Shown: one piece after another, positions 41,937 through 60,723 of the stretch | Layout of the letters: each line of letters starts with the position of its first letter | Position numbering within the stretch: position 1 is the stretch's first letter | Assembly: GCF_964340395.1 (NCBI RefSeq) | Contig: NC_135556.1 | Location: 17,727,142-17,791,141, forward strand | Origin: Glandiceps talaboti | Taxonomy: Eukaryota; Hemichordata; Enteropneusta; Spengelidae | DNA length: 64,000 nucleotides | Direction: 5' to 3' | The notes under the pieces: generated by a model | The model's database searches: none | Told to the model about the DNA's origin: nothing | Seen by the model: the letters and a program-made list of their open reading frames with translations, nothing else | Position numbers and translations under genes: made by a program

Positions 41937-42980
41937 ATTGACGACTGATTTACAACCACAATCCTGAAACACTTACGTGAGGATTACACTGAACAGGACA
42001 TCGTCTTGAGTTACTAGAGATAACCTTAACTTGATTAATACATGTGTAAGTTCACTTTACGTGTCAATCCTAACTACGTGTATAGTTTGAAAGAATTAGC
42101 TTCCATATGGTGTAACATGGAGTTAAATGTTGGCTGCTGTATTGGCCTACCGGATTCAACCTATAAACTTGGCATTAAGCACATAAGTTTTTTTACCTAC
42201 AGTACACAGGTTAAACTGTTTTAACCTGAGCTGAGGGACTTTAGTTTGCGCAACAAGATACTAGGAATGTATATATAAAGACAAAGTACAAATACAACGT
42301 TACTGTGCGATACTGTTTATATCTCGTATACCACAATGCAAACACACAATATGTAGCTAAGCTTAAAATCATTCTTTGTATTACTGAAAACTTTCCCAGA
42401 TTAATAAAAAAAAAGTTGGCATCATTTCAAGATTAAGGAATACTGCTCAGACCTCATTATTTGATTTAACATTGAAAGGGCACGTCTTTAGAACGCTGTG
42501 TATGAACTCCAAACATGCACTTCACGCAGGCGCATACTTCGGCCATTATCTCCGAAGGAACAGTGCTTGGGCCTGTGTTCCTGAGTACTACATTTAATGG
42601 AATCCGGTGATGACTTAGAATTCGCCGTAACTAGTGTAGACAGTATATGTTTTCTGTCATCACATTGATTGGAGTTGTCTGTTGTTTCTAATGATCCATT
42701 CCCATTAATATTGATATCATCTCTTCACTTGTTTTCATCAAGCACTTATACATGTCGATATCTAGATAATACTTGTAGTATCAAATTAGTCTACTCTGTT
42801 CATTACAAGATGTGGGTAATTAAAGCCTTCATATTTGATGTTTTCATTATCGACAGTGATAATAATTTCTCAAATTTAGAATGTTAAATGACAAGATATA
42901 TCAGATTGTTGAATTTCACATTAGTATACCCCGACTGTCGTATCGTAACCTTGCTATGGGAGTATAAAAAAGTGCCCACC

Positions 42981-43007
42981 GTCGTCGTCGTCGTTATTAT
43001 TATTATT

Positions 43008-43048
<41 letters not shown>

Positions 43049-43105
43049 CGTCGTCGTTGTCATCGTCGTCGTCGCCATCGCCGTCGTCGTCGTCGTCTTC
43101 GTCTT
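42981..43105. repeat. (GTC)n(ATT)n(GTT)n(GTC)n trinucleotide array
   Basis: Four consecutive trinucleotide blocks. Poly-Val, poly-Asn and poly-Thr frames across it are repeat-encoded. Confidence 0.95.
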
Positions 43106-43712
43106 CTAAATGTGAAAGTTGTGAAGAATAACGATCACTATAATTACTGCATCGATCGACTGTCATGTTTCTCTCTTAGAGACGCTCGACCTGTCCCCCC
43201 AAATGATTCCAAGATTAAGATTCAGAGACTGTGTGTACCTGGCCTTTAGATATTATGAAATAACAGTTATTTACAACATTAAAGAGTTCTTAACATATTG
43301 ATATAACAGATGCATTCCGACTTTCAGATTATGCTTCAAGCAGTGCGGGGGATATGGATAGCTAATACGTTTTTCATCTCCACTGTTCTGTAATGCGGAG
43401 CAGTGTTCTTTGCCGGAATCTATTCTTAGATTGCAATATCCAAGTTTTACCTAGAGCAGTTTACATGTTATCATTGTTTAGAACTAATGACATAGTTACA
43501 CACCCCCGGCTAATATTTTATCCGTCGCAAATGATATTGATGTGAAACTAGCGTGGGTCTTTCGTTCCCTACAGCATCAAAGTATTGAAATAACGACCCA
43601 ATGAAGATAGAATTCTATGGTAACCGTGATAATCTGTTGATGTATACAAGTATACATAATTCTGAATTGCTGTAGGTAGGCAGGTAGGTAGAGAGGGAGG
43701 GGAGGTGTTCCT

Positions 43713-43790
43713 GTATGTATGTATGTATGTATGTATGTATGTATGTATGTATGTATGTATGTATGTATGTGCGTGCGTGCGTGTGTGCGT
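43713..43790. repeat. (GTAT)n microsatellite
   Basis: GTAT run, then GTGC units; preceded by a short GTAG/GGAG-rich stretch. Confidence 0.95.
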
Positions 43791-44345
43791 ACATGTATAC
43801 ATGCACGTGTGTGTCTGTGTTCATGCATACATGTATATATTCATATAGACATATGACAGAACCTTGTGTTTTTATAAGAGCATACTTTTTCACATCCATT
43901 ACCACATACTCTTGTACCTGAGTTGTACATGTCAAAGCTAACAACTACATAATCAGATTATACACATCGTTGGTCGCCAATGCCTCCCTTGTGACTTAAC
44001 AGATTTTACTGATTAGCTCTTACGAATCTGGTACGACGTAATGGACAAACAAAATGATACTAAAATATCATAGTTTGGCATAGATTTTAGTATTTTAGAT
44101 ATTCAAACTTAAAGGTCAGGGAAGTCAAGCGACATTGAATTTTGAGGCATACAACTGTTCATGTGTTGCTGTACTGAAACACAAATCATAATACTATAGC
44201 TAAGATGTAGGCTTGAGGATTTTAGTTTTATGTACTGGGGCTGATGCTTTAACTTTTAAAAAATTGGATTTCCTTTTCCTCCATAAAATATTCATCCCCA
44301 GACTTCAACATTGATACGTATTAAATACAAATTGTCCTCCCTCCT

Positions 44346-44483
44346 ACATATACATACACAAACAAACACACACACATACATACATACATACATACATACA
44401 TACACACACATACATACATACATACATACATACATACATACATACATACATACATACATACATACATACATACATACATACAT

Positions 44484-44530
<47 letters not shown>

Positions 44531-44575
44531 AACAAACAAACAAACAAACAAGCAAACAAACAAACAAGCAAATGG
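44346..44575. repeat. (ACAT)n(AC)n(AAAC)n array
   Basis: Three consecutive blocks sharing an AC core. Confidence 0.95.
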
Positions 44576-46654
44576 GTTTTATATTGAAAACTAAATATAC
44601 AGCATGGCATGACACGATTTGCTGTGTATGGTACATATGTGAAATGATACGGTGGGCGATTAATTGTGGAATGGTGTGGGTAGAATAGAAAGTATGATGT
44701 GGTATTTTGGTATACTGTGATTTTGCAAAGTACGCTGTATACTACTACAGTCGTATATGATCCGTACTTGTAGAATGCTATGATGCATTGCGTTTAAGTT
44801 GGCCTTGTGATCATTGGAGTAACTTCTTCGAGTCGATCGAGTACGAACTTTTTGCTGATGTACAAACTTCCAAACTGTCTTCAATTATCTGTATATGTCT
44901 TGGTTTCTAGTAATGGCTCCAGCAGTCTCTTCAGAGCGAGTCATTCCATTTAATAGGATTCAATGAATCAGTAACTCTATATGACTCGATGTCTGAAGTT
45001 ATGTTACAGTCATCACCTGCAGCAGTACAGCTGAAGTCAAGCACTGGAATCTAGATTGTTTTTTGCCATTTAGTGTGGATGAGTAGTGTGGGAATTCGCT
45101 TTTGATCCCATAGATGCATTGGGTAAAAAGATAAAACAGACCACAATTTCCTTATCTTTCTTTCTTTCTTTAAACCCAAAAGCCTCGGTGTCTTTACGGT
45201 TTTTTCAATCACAGGAGAAATTCTAAAAGACTTTTGTCTGCACCATCTAATTTTGTTCAAATCTCTCAAATGAGAACCTACATGTAACACATTTCAAACA
45301 TGAATCAATATATAAACCTATGAGCAGTACACATCTTCTTTTTTTGACAGTCTGGCTTTTACAAGTACACATAGAATCAAATTACCGAAACCCGATTGCA
45401 GATTACCAATTTTAAGTAGTTTATCGATTTGGTGGTGTTACTTTTCTCTCTGCGTTAATATAATCTGCGTCTAGGCTGTCAGTAAAATGTATACAGAAAC
45501 TGTAACTTAATGGGAGAGGAAGAATTCCACGCACGCTATAATACCGAGTAGAGAAAACAGGGTGACGTAAGCTTGACTGTCCCACATTGTATATATCCTA
45601 TGCGAGCCGAAAGGCGAGTAGCGTGCTTATTTCTAAAAAACATGCACACATTGTATATTTATCTATCACGAGTTCAGATATTGCTTGCCAATTCAGGTTA
45701 TGTGTGACATCAACCACGCTAGGTCTCACGGGGACAACTGTGTAGTAAATAAATTATAGAAGTGACGGTGCAGCATGCTAGTATATCTCTTATTTCCGTC
45801 ACGTGATCGGATAAACTAATAAGAAATGACAGTGAGGCTAAAGGTAGTCAACTTTTTCACAAAATTTCGAGAGAGAGAGAAAAAAAATTGACATTCTAAG
45901 AGCAAACAGAAAGTTAACACATGTGTGTACAAAATGTATAGTTTTAAGCGCTCTGAAATTTAATTGCAACAACAACAGATGAAAGTGTGAGCACATCTGT
46001 ATTACCAGCGTTTTGAATTACCTTCTTAATGAAATTACACGACGAATAACTCAATTTCTACAGTTATCCGATATACATGCTAATATTCATTCGACTGCTA
46101 TGTTTGATATAAAGTATTTTGCACTCTCAAATTATATTTGCACAGTGCAGTGGTTATACTGCGTTTATTATGTCGCTCTTTTGTATTGAAGTTAAGGAAA
46201 TCATTATTACTAGATACGACTTTGTAAAGTGAAGCTTATTGAATACTCTGAAATGTAATACTCAACAATAAACTGGAGAAGTCATACATTGTTGTAAGTT
46301 AAGCCTTCATGATGAATTTGAAACGAAATGCTTATGAAATTAGGTTTTTAAATTTAACCTACATGGTAGAACTCTTTGATGCAATAAAAGTATGCCTTAA
46401 TAACTGCCTTAAAGGGAAACACTTGAACAGCGGACTTTGCTATGCATGTTTAAGAAGGCCTTCACACACGTAAGAAGGTGGACACATTGACATTTTGCTT
46501 ATTGTGTTTGTGTAACGCCCTATATTATGAAAGAAATGTGCCAGCGTTGTTTTCCGTAATGCAAACCAAACTCACGAATTCTGGTGATGATTCTTTCATT
46601 GTCGGTACTAGAATGTTGGTGAATTCGCTGATTAATTCGCACATACACACGTAC

Positions 46655-46819
46655 ACCACTGTATTTATTCTCACATACAAACACCACACTGTACTAATTC
46701 CCAAGTACAGATACCACTGTACTAATTCTCACGAACAAACGCACCACTGTACTAATTCTCACAAATAAACGCACCACTGTACTAATTCTCACGCGCAAAA
46801 TCCACTGAACTAATTCTCA
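46655..46819 (+). repeat. Minisatellite, about six 30-bp units
   Basis: Unit core CCACTGTACTAATTCTCAC plus a variable ACAAACGCA tail; the outer units are worn. It runs directly into the CAGT-rich array at 46817. Confidence 0.75.
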
Positions 46820-47022
46820 GTCAGTCAGTCAGTCAGTCAGTCAGTCAGTCAGTCAACCAGTCAACCAGCCAGCCAACCAACCAACCAACCAACCAGCCAG
46901 TCAGATAGTTAGTCCGTCAGTCAGTCAGTCAGTCAGTCAATCAACCAACCAACCAACCAACCAACCAGTCAGTCAATCAGTCAGTCAGTCAATCAGTCAG
47001 TCAGTCAGTCAGTCAGTCAGAA
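46817..47022 (+). repeat. Compound (CAGT)n / (AACC)n microsatellite
   Basis: Alternating blocks of CAGT and AACC units, with small interruptions, ending at 47022. Confidence 0.9.
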
Positions 47023-47777
47023 ATTAGATTTATACTAATCCAGGCTTTACATTTTGCCAAATATACAGCCCACACCCAGCTCAACATCCACCACCTGAAG
47101 GATAACATGTACGATTCTAAGGAGTCGGGAACACAAATCGATGTACGATTTAGGCCGAGTGGGTGACCTTAATGCACAGGTAGGAATTAAGAGATGATTC
47201 AAAATAAAGTAATCTTCATGTTTTTGCTCAAAGTGGTGTCTTTTAATTTTGCCGATTTAGGTCAAATCCATCTCCATTCCTAATGGAATAAAAACGACAC
47301 GAATTCGTCACTGAACTATTAAAAGATGTCAAAATTGATACAACTAAATTGAGACAACTAAATTGTGAAGGTCACTTTAAGCAGTTTAGTTGAAAAGGTT
47401 AAAGTACCAAACTGACTTCATATTAACTCACTATACTCTTGTCATAAATGCGAATGATTTGGGTGTGTAGAATTTACACACAATTCTAGTCAAAAGTGCT
47501 TCAAATTTGAAGGCGTTCTGGCAAAATTAATTTTCTTGTTCAAATATAAATTTATTTAATAGTTGATATAACAATGATATATAATGTAACTTATTTTTAC
47601 TGTAGTGGTAATAATATATTGTGGAATTAGTTGTTAACTTTCATGATTACTATGAAATAATTATTCGTAATTCAAGACAAGACTGAGCCCATCCGTTTTG
47701 ATTTCAATTTGTTATGGTGGACTTTAAAAAATCTCTCGTGTATCCATTTATACCGAGTACAGATTTTTTTTTATATA

Positions 47778-47791
47778 GCGCCATCTAGTGT
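47778..47791 (-). promoter_or_regulatory. CTCF-like motif
   Basis: Minus strand ACACTAGATGGCGC fits CCASYAGRKGGCRS at 13 of 14 positions. It lies 3 kb upstream of the SMase C-like gene pair. Confidence 0.3.
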
Positions 47792-48225
47792 TGGAAGTTT
47801 GGTTGTAATTACGAAGCCAAGATTAGGGCGCCCTCTTTATACTTACTATAGTTTTGCAGAGATACCATGACCACCGTGATTGGTTAGAAATTCGGCAACC
47901 GTTACATATTGATGTATGTGAACTAGTTGTATCAAGGGCAATATGAGTGTGTATACTTGTAATGATCAACTGTAGTACATAAAGATGATAATTGATGGTG
48001 TCTTGATATCTCTTTCATCGTCTCGTACTTCAGCAAATCAAAACGTTATATCATATTGAAGAGGTTACCAATATAAGCTTCCACATCGACGAATCAATTC
48101 ATTAATAAAGATATATAATTTGCAAAATTGACATCAAACAAACGCTTTGAACATTCAGGCTGTGTGTATTACGTATGCTGTCAAGTGAGTCATATTAAAG
48201 AATGTTATTATTTTAAACGCACAAG

Positions 48226-48379
48226 TACACACACAGACACACACACACAAACAAACAAACAAACACATATATACACACGCGCACGCACAAAGTCTGGTCG
48301 TGTTTATTCGTCTGTGTGTGTGTCTGTCTGTCTGTCTGTTTGTTTGTTTGTTTGTTTGTTTGTTTGTTTGTTGTTTGTT
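48226..48379. repeat. Inverted simple-repeat pair: (AC)/(AAAC) then (TGTC)/(TGTT)
   Basis: The left arm ACAAACAAACAAACAAACA is complementary to the TTTG units of the right arm, with roughly 80 bases between, so the DNA can form a long stem. Confidence 0.85.
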
Positions 48380-49442
48380 TCGATAACTTGTGTTGATATT
48401 GAGGTGAACATTGTACTCGTCAAAGATCACATTGTTATCCATGGCGTGACTTTACATTCCATAATGGGTCCGTCATATCATCACAGTAGACCAAGCCTAA
48501 ACTTTGCTTGCATAGCATCTGGCTCAAGACTTCAACAAGTTTTCCTGAAACTGATGGCGGTTGGGCAAAATATAGTGATGTAATGGCAGAAAGATAGACA
48601 ACACTCACTATGTGTTTGCAAATATGACACAATATGTAACAAGTTATGAGCAAATGCTGGAGTAATGGACGCTTTACGTTCGAGACAAAGATATGTTTGG
48701 CACTAGGCTTGTGGATCCAGCAGACGAGCGTTATGTGAGATGTTGCAGTGGGAGGGTATATATATGAACATATTAACTGTCACTTTTTTAATCAGCAATA
48801 AAACCTAAAACTGTGTCACCATAGTCTATTAACATCTGTTTCACGTTTTCGAAACATTTCAGAAAAAAAGACTCATTCACTGCACCTGACACAATCAGCG
48901 GTCTAACGTGAGTAGTCAAGGACAGACTCATTGCAGATGATCTACGAATCAGCTGTTAGCACTGTAAGATAAATACGCTAGCAAAGTTTAGCAAAGTTTT
49001 TGGACGTCGACTTTAAATTAGTTGAATATGGAGTGTTCTGTGAGTATTATAGTCAACTACAGTTTGTCTTCTTTTGGTACGCGAACAGGTAGTTCATTAG
49101 TCTTGTACTAAGACCTCGGGTCTCTGCTCCGAAGATTGCCGAAGGAGTACTCGGGGCGCACATCATGCCACATGTATGGTGAAAGAAATAATACATACTG
49201 ACGGGATTCCCGGTCAATTCAAGTCCTACGGACTAACATAGATTGACAAATTTAAATGTGGCGTACGTGTATGGACACAGTATCAATGCGGGGCAAAGGT
49301 TGCGACGACTGAGACGCAGATAAATTATATCACGGTACTTCTTCTAAATCAATACTTTAGTATAATGTAAATATTGCAGACACCAACAACCAAAACATCG
49401 AAGAAAACAGATTAATACTGTCAAAGTTTTATCAAGTAGATT

Positions 49443-49605
<163 letters not shown>

Positions 49606-50801
49606 GTATGTGTTCATTCGTTTTCTAGTGACTCGGGTTGTGTGTTATTTTTTCAAGTACGCCGAAGAAGCAGTTACTATGGCCGATTAGATTCATACTG
49701 TGTATCTCTGACCATAACCTTCGTGTATGTTGCCCTTGATGCCATGGACTGTCAGTTTCGTATTTCGTGGACGTCTATGGAAAGCATTCGTTAGAGATAT
49801 GCTTCATTTTTTTAAAATAGCTATAGTATAATAACACATGTACAGTTATTGATGAAATGGCTTGGATGACATCATGACCTGATGTGAGACAACACTCTTA
49901 TCATATTTGACAAGTCAGTGTATTCTTGTCCGAGTTCTAGTGACAGGCCAGAGTCACTTTAATCTGAAGACCCATGTACCACACTGTACCCTGAGTAAGT
50001 TTCTAACCTAAATGAATGACAAGATATATTAATTATTGTGGTGATAAGACATACCAGCTAGACTTTTGTATTCAAAGCTATCGCGATTATGTCACAGCAA
50101 GATCTATCCCACGTTATCTTTAAGTGTATATTGGACTGAGTCAGACGTGGTTTGTTCTATAAAACCCATACATCAAAATCGATTGCTACACTGAACAAAT
50201 AGCATTACATTTGTCATTGAAGTATGAATTTAACTGACTTGGTCTGTTTTGTAAAACTAATCAATTAGGATTGAAATGAAGTAATTTGCTATGTTATCAA
50301 TTCCTCACCGTTATTGAGGCATTGGCAGTCATTCTATTCTGCCCTAGTCGAATGTGTGTCTATAAGTGTGACGTCACTGTGACTCCTGTTGGTCACAAGT
50401 TGTTGTTGCTAGGAATATGGAAACGCAGGATTTTAATCTTATTTCTGTTCTTCTTTTCATCTGTTTGCATGTTTGTTTTTTTGTTAGGGGTTATCAGATA
50501 AGTTTTTTTTTTCGTTTCTCTGCAGCTGTTTGTGCTCTGCTTTTTTTTCTAATTTCATAAAATGCAAATTTCTGTAGATTGACAACTGATTGTCCTAGTC
50601 TCCTTCAAAAATGTCCCTTTGCCCCATGATTGATATCCCCGTTCATCGCGTGGAATGGTGGACCTACTGATTGCATAGTTTTCGTGTCATCAGATAATGT
50701 AGTCTATCGTAAGCATTATTTGGGTTCGTCTCTATGCTTCAGTCAAGAGGAGATTTCACAGCACTTGTACAACTGTGGCTTATCAGAGCTTCTCATTTAC
50801 A

Positions 50802-58007
<7,206 letters not shown>

Positions 58008-58102
58008 GCCAAATGATGATAAAACTCCAGTCAATTTAATGACAATATGACGCCTTTGTTAGAATGTTGATGGTGTCATCGAATGGGACAATTTCGCCTC
58101 TC

Positions 58103-58108
58103 AATAAA
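58103..58108 (+). promoter_or_regulatory. Poly(A) signal of gene 1
   Basis: AATAAA lies about 95 bases after the stop codon, followed by a T-rich stretch. It is the first canonical signal downstream of the gene and gives a short 3' UTR. Confidence 0.6.
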
Positions 58109-60656
58109 AAGACTATTTTTTATAAATGACAACATCATGGTAACAGACTCGATCGTTTTGAACATTTTAATCACGTGAGTTTTTCTGTAATTAATGGTAA
58201 AGTGGTATGGATAGGAATGCTTCCACACCAGGTCTGTGGTTCAAGCTAAGTTTTAACGAGCCCTGTGTTACATATATGCAAACAGATCTAGAACGGTGTA
58301 TCCTCTGAACGTTGTAAGAATAATTATACACGTTAATCTATGTTAATATAGTATTGTAATGGTATTTCGAAAAGGTAGTTTCATTATTTAGTCTACATTT
58401 TCTTCGTTCAATCATAGGTGTTATAACAAATATAGAGATAATTATTTGAAGTAATCAAGTACCAATTGCCAAATTAATTTCGTACAAGTCACTGATGACA
58501 TCAACTTTTTAACGTTTTTAATTTAGTTTTACTCGAAGTATCAAAATTGAGCCATGTTGTCTCTCACGACCCTTTACCTTCAATAGCGGACTTTATAATC
58601 GTGGTACAAAATCCATTCGGTCTATTAAAAGATAACGAGCTAATCCCTGTTTGCTTGCTTCTGTATCAAATGTACCTAATGCACATTAACTGATAATACA
58701 TTGTATTGGTTACCGTGCTATCGGGTAATTATATTTGTACAGTGTACTAGTATTCAATATTATACATAGGGTTGACCAAAGGAGAAGAAGCATATTACAT
58801 TGTAATGGTAACATGGTGGTGAGCCACCCTAAAACCTTAAATTTCATGAACAACTCGTAAAAATATTACTGGAAAAACATAGCTATTATAATTTCTTATC
58901 TTTATTTGTTATAGTTAGTACAGACACTTGTCTCGATATCTTCCAATTTAGAATTGTATCAGTGAAATAAATAGCAATGTAACAGAATAAATAGAATCGC
59001 CGCAATGACATGGCAGTAAGTTTTTAATTCATAAGACTCCATCCTTGGTCATTTTACAAACACGCCCTCCAGCCCACAATTTGAAATAAAAATATAATGT
59101 GTCACTGGATATTGATGCATGCAAGCAAACATACTCAAGATGAATATCCACCAATGTGATATGTTAGTAGGCCAAGTAAAAAAATGTGTGTTTGCGATAA
59201 CCTAACCGACTCAAGTTTAAGCCGCCGACCCTAAACATTTTTTTTTTTACATTTAACATTTAAAACAAAAAAGTAGGGTTCTTTTTCTTCCTGAACTTCG
59301 TGTAGCTCTGTTTTCTCATTTCCCAAGTGACGTCTTTATATATTTCACCAAAGTACCACAGAAGGGGTATTCTGACCGAAATGTCTTTGTTTTTAGGTCG
59401 AAGCAATATCTTTCAAAAATATAAACATTTAAATTTAAAACTAAAATCCCGACTTACCTACCCTCTTTTCTGAGGCCATGTTATCGGACACTCACAATTA
59501 CCTATTTTTTTCGCCCTGTCAAGTTCAAACTGATTTACTAGTAATATATATTCCTTCCAGGTATTATCAATGGAAATTATCAATAGTTTGAATACACCGT
59601 CATGTTGAACGTAAACTCTCAGACACCTGTTTTAATCTTAATATTGATATTAGCAATTCTATCTGATGATAAACTATAAATATCCAAACATGAATCGATT
59701 GTTTACAAAGAAATTTCCTATAAGTATTTTGCCATCTTTTTCTCTGAGAATTTGATATTGTAAAAAAGATTAATAAATACGACAACACAAGTTGGATATT
59801 TGAGATCTGAAATGTACTCGAATACTTATGATACCTATTCTAGCCAGTGAATGTCTATTAGTCAGGATTTATAATAGCCAAAAAGAAATGATGTGTACAG
59901 ATTAGGATGAAACACCGTGACTTCCGTCGATTGCATACGATAACTATGACAAGTAGCTATGTACACACACTTAAGATACGAGATAAAACTTGAACAAAAA
60001 TATTAGATCAGAAACTCGAATTTGAAAGAAAAAATTAAGGACTAATCTGTCACATGTAAACATTTCCTCATTTTCTAAAAAAAAAATAGCTCTTTTCGTC
60101 TAATATCACTTACGAAAGGTACGTAGCATCTACTAAATGAAATATGGCATCTCAAACGTACATAAATCGGGTACTCACCATAACTCTCTAGGTAGTAGGA
60201 AATTCTCCATCTTTCACAACTTCTTTGTCACGTCAAAGGCTCGAACACTGTTTTGTGATGTGTACTCATCGTGATTACCAGTCTAGTCGCCAGTGCACTA
60301 GTGGTCGTATACAATCGTCCCATCTCGATATGTTCCGTACCTTTATCATATTGCCAGGACAATCTCACCTTTGTATTAAGGTGTCCGTTACAACACAAGC
60401 GGTAACAATGCTCTAAATAGCCATATTGTCATAGTGTCAGTCCGTACCATCTGTACCATGGGAAAAAAAGTTAAACTGATTACAAATGTTACAGTCTAAC
60501 TAATTGGGCCATCTTGTTTGTATCACATGATTTTCTACACCAATAGAATTAATTTAATGAATACAAATCTGGTGAAGTTTAACGTTCATTCTAAACCAGG
60601 CTACACTGGGCCAAGAAGAAGTCATCTCGTACAATTGGAGCGCATTTCTTGCGGTC
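58109..60656. other. Intergenic region between the two SMase C-like genes (2.5 kb)
   Basis: No coding cassette, microexon pattern or orphan EEP motif was found. It contains a MITE-like element (59185-59495) and a weak tRNA-like stretch near 58190-58255. It must hold the 5' flank of gene 2. I see no clear TATA box close to the predicted ATG. Confidence 0.5.
59185..59495. mobile_element. MITE-like element, family 2, copy downstream of gene 1
   Basis: The ends are inverted: GTGTGTTTGCGATAAC on the left and the complement of GTGAGTGTCCGATAAC on the right (13 of 16 positions). The interior shares CGCCGACCCTAAACATTTT, CAGAAGGGGTATTCTGAC and GGTCGAAGCAATAT with the inverted copy at 52862-53160. No coding capacity. 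Confidence 0.6.
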
Positions 60657-60723
60657 ATGGAAACAACTAAGTGCGTAATCTTTATTGCAACGGTGCTCTG
60701 TCTGCTATTACCTGCAATATGCT
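60657..60723 (+). CDS. Gene 2 exon 1: start codon and signal peptide
   Basis: The ATG (GTCATGG) encodes 22 residues with a Lys near the N-terminus, a hydrophobic core (VIFIATVLCLLL) and a PAIC end. It leaves after one base of codon 23 at GTAAGT. The stretch just upstream of the ATG weakly resembles that upstream of the gene 1 ATG (a GTACAAYTG block), as expected for paralogous 5' ends. Confidence 0.75.

Noticed and set aside
42884-43166. Poly-Asn/poly-Val/poly-Thr frames
   Set aside because: Trinucleotide repeat read in different frames; no supporting flanking coding sequence.
46655-46819. CRISPR-like look of regularly spaced repeats
   Set aside because: Units are contiguous with no unique spacers, the genome is eukaryotic, and no cas genes exist here. 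The same applies to 38703-38866.
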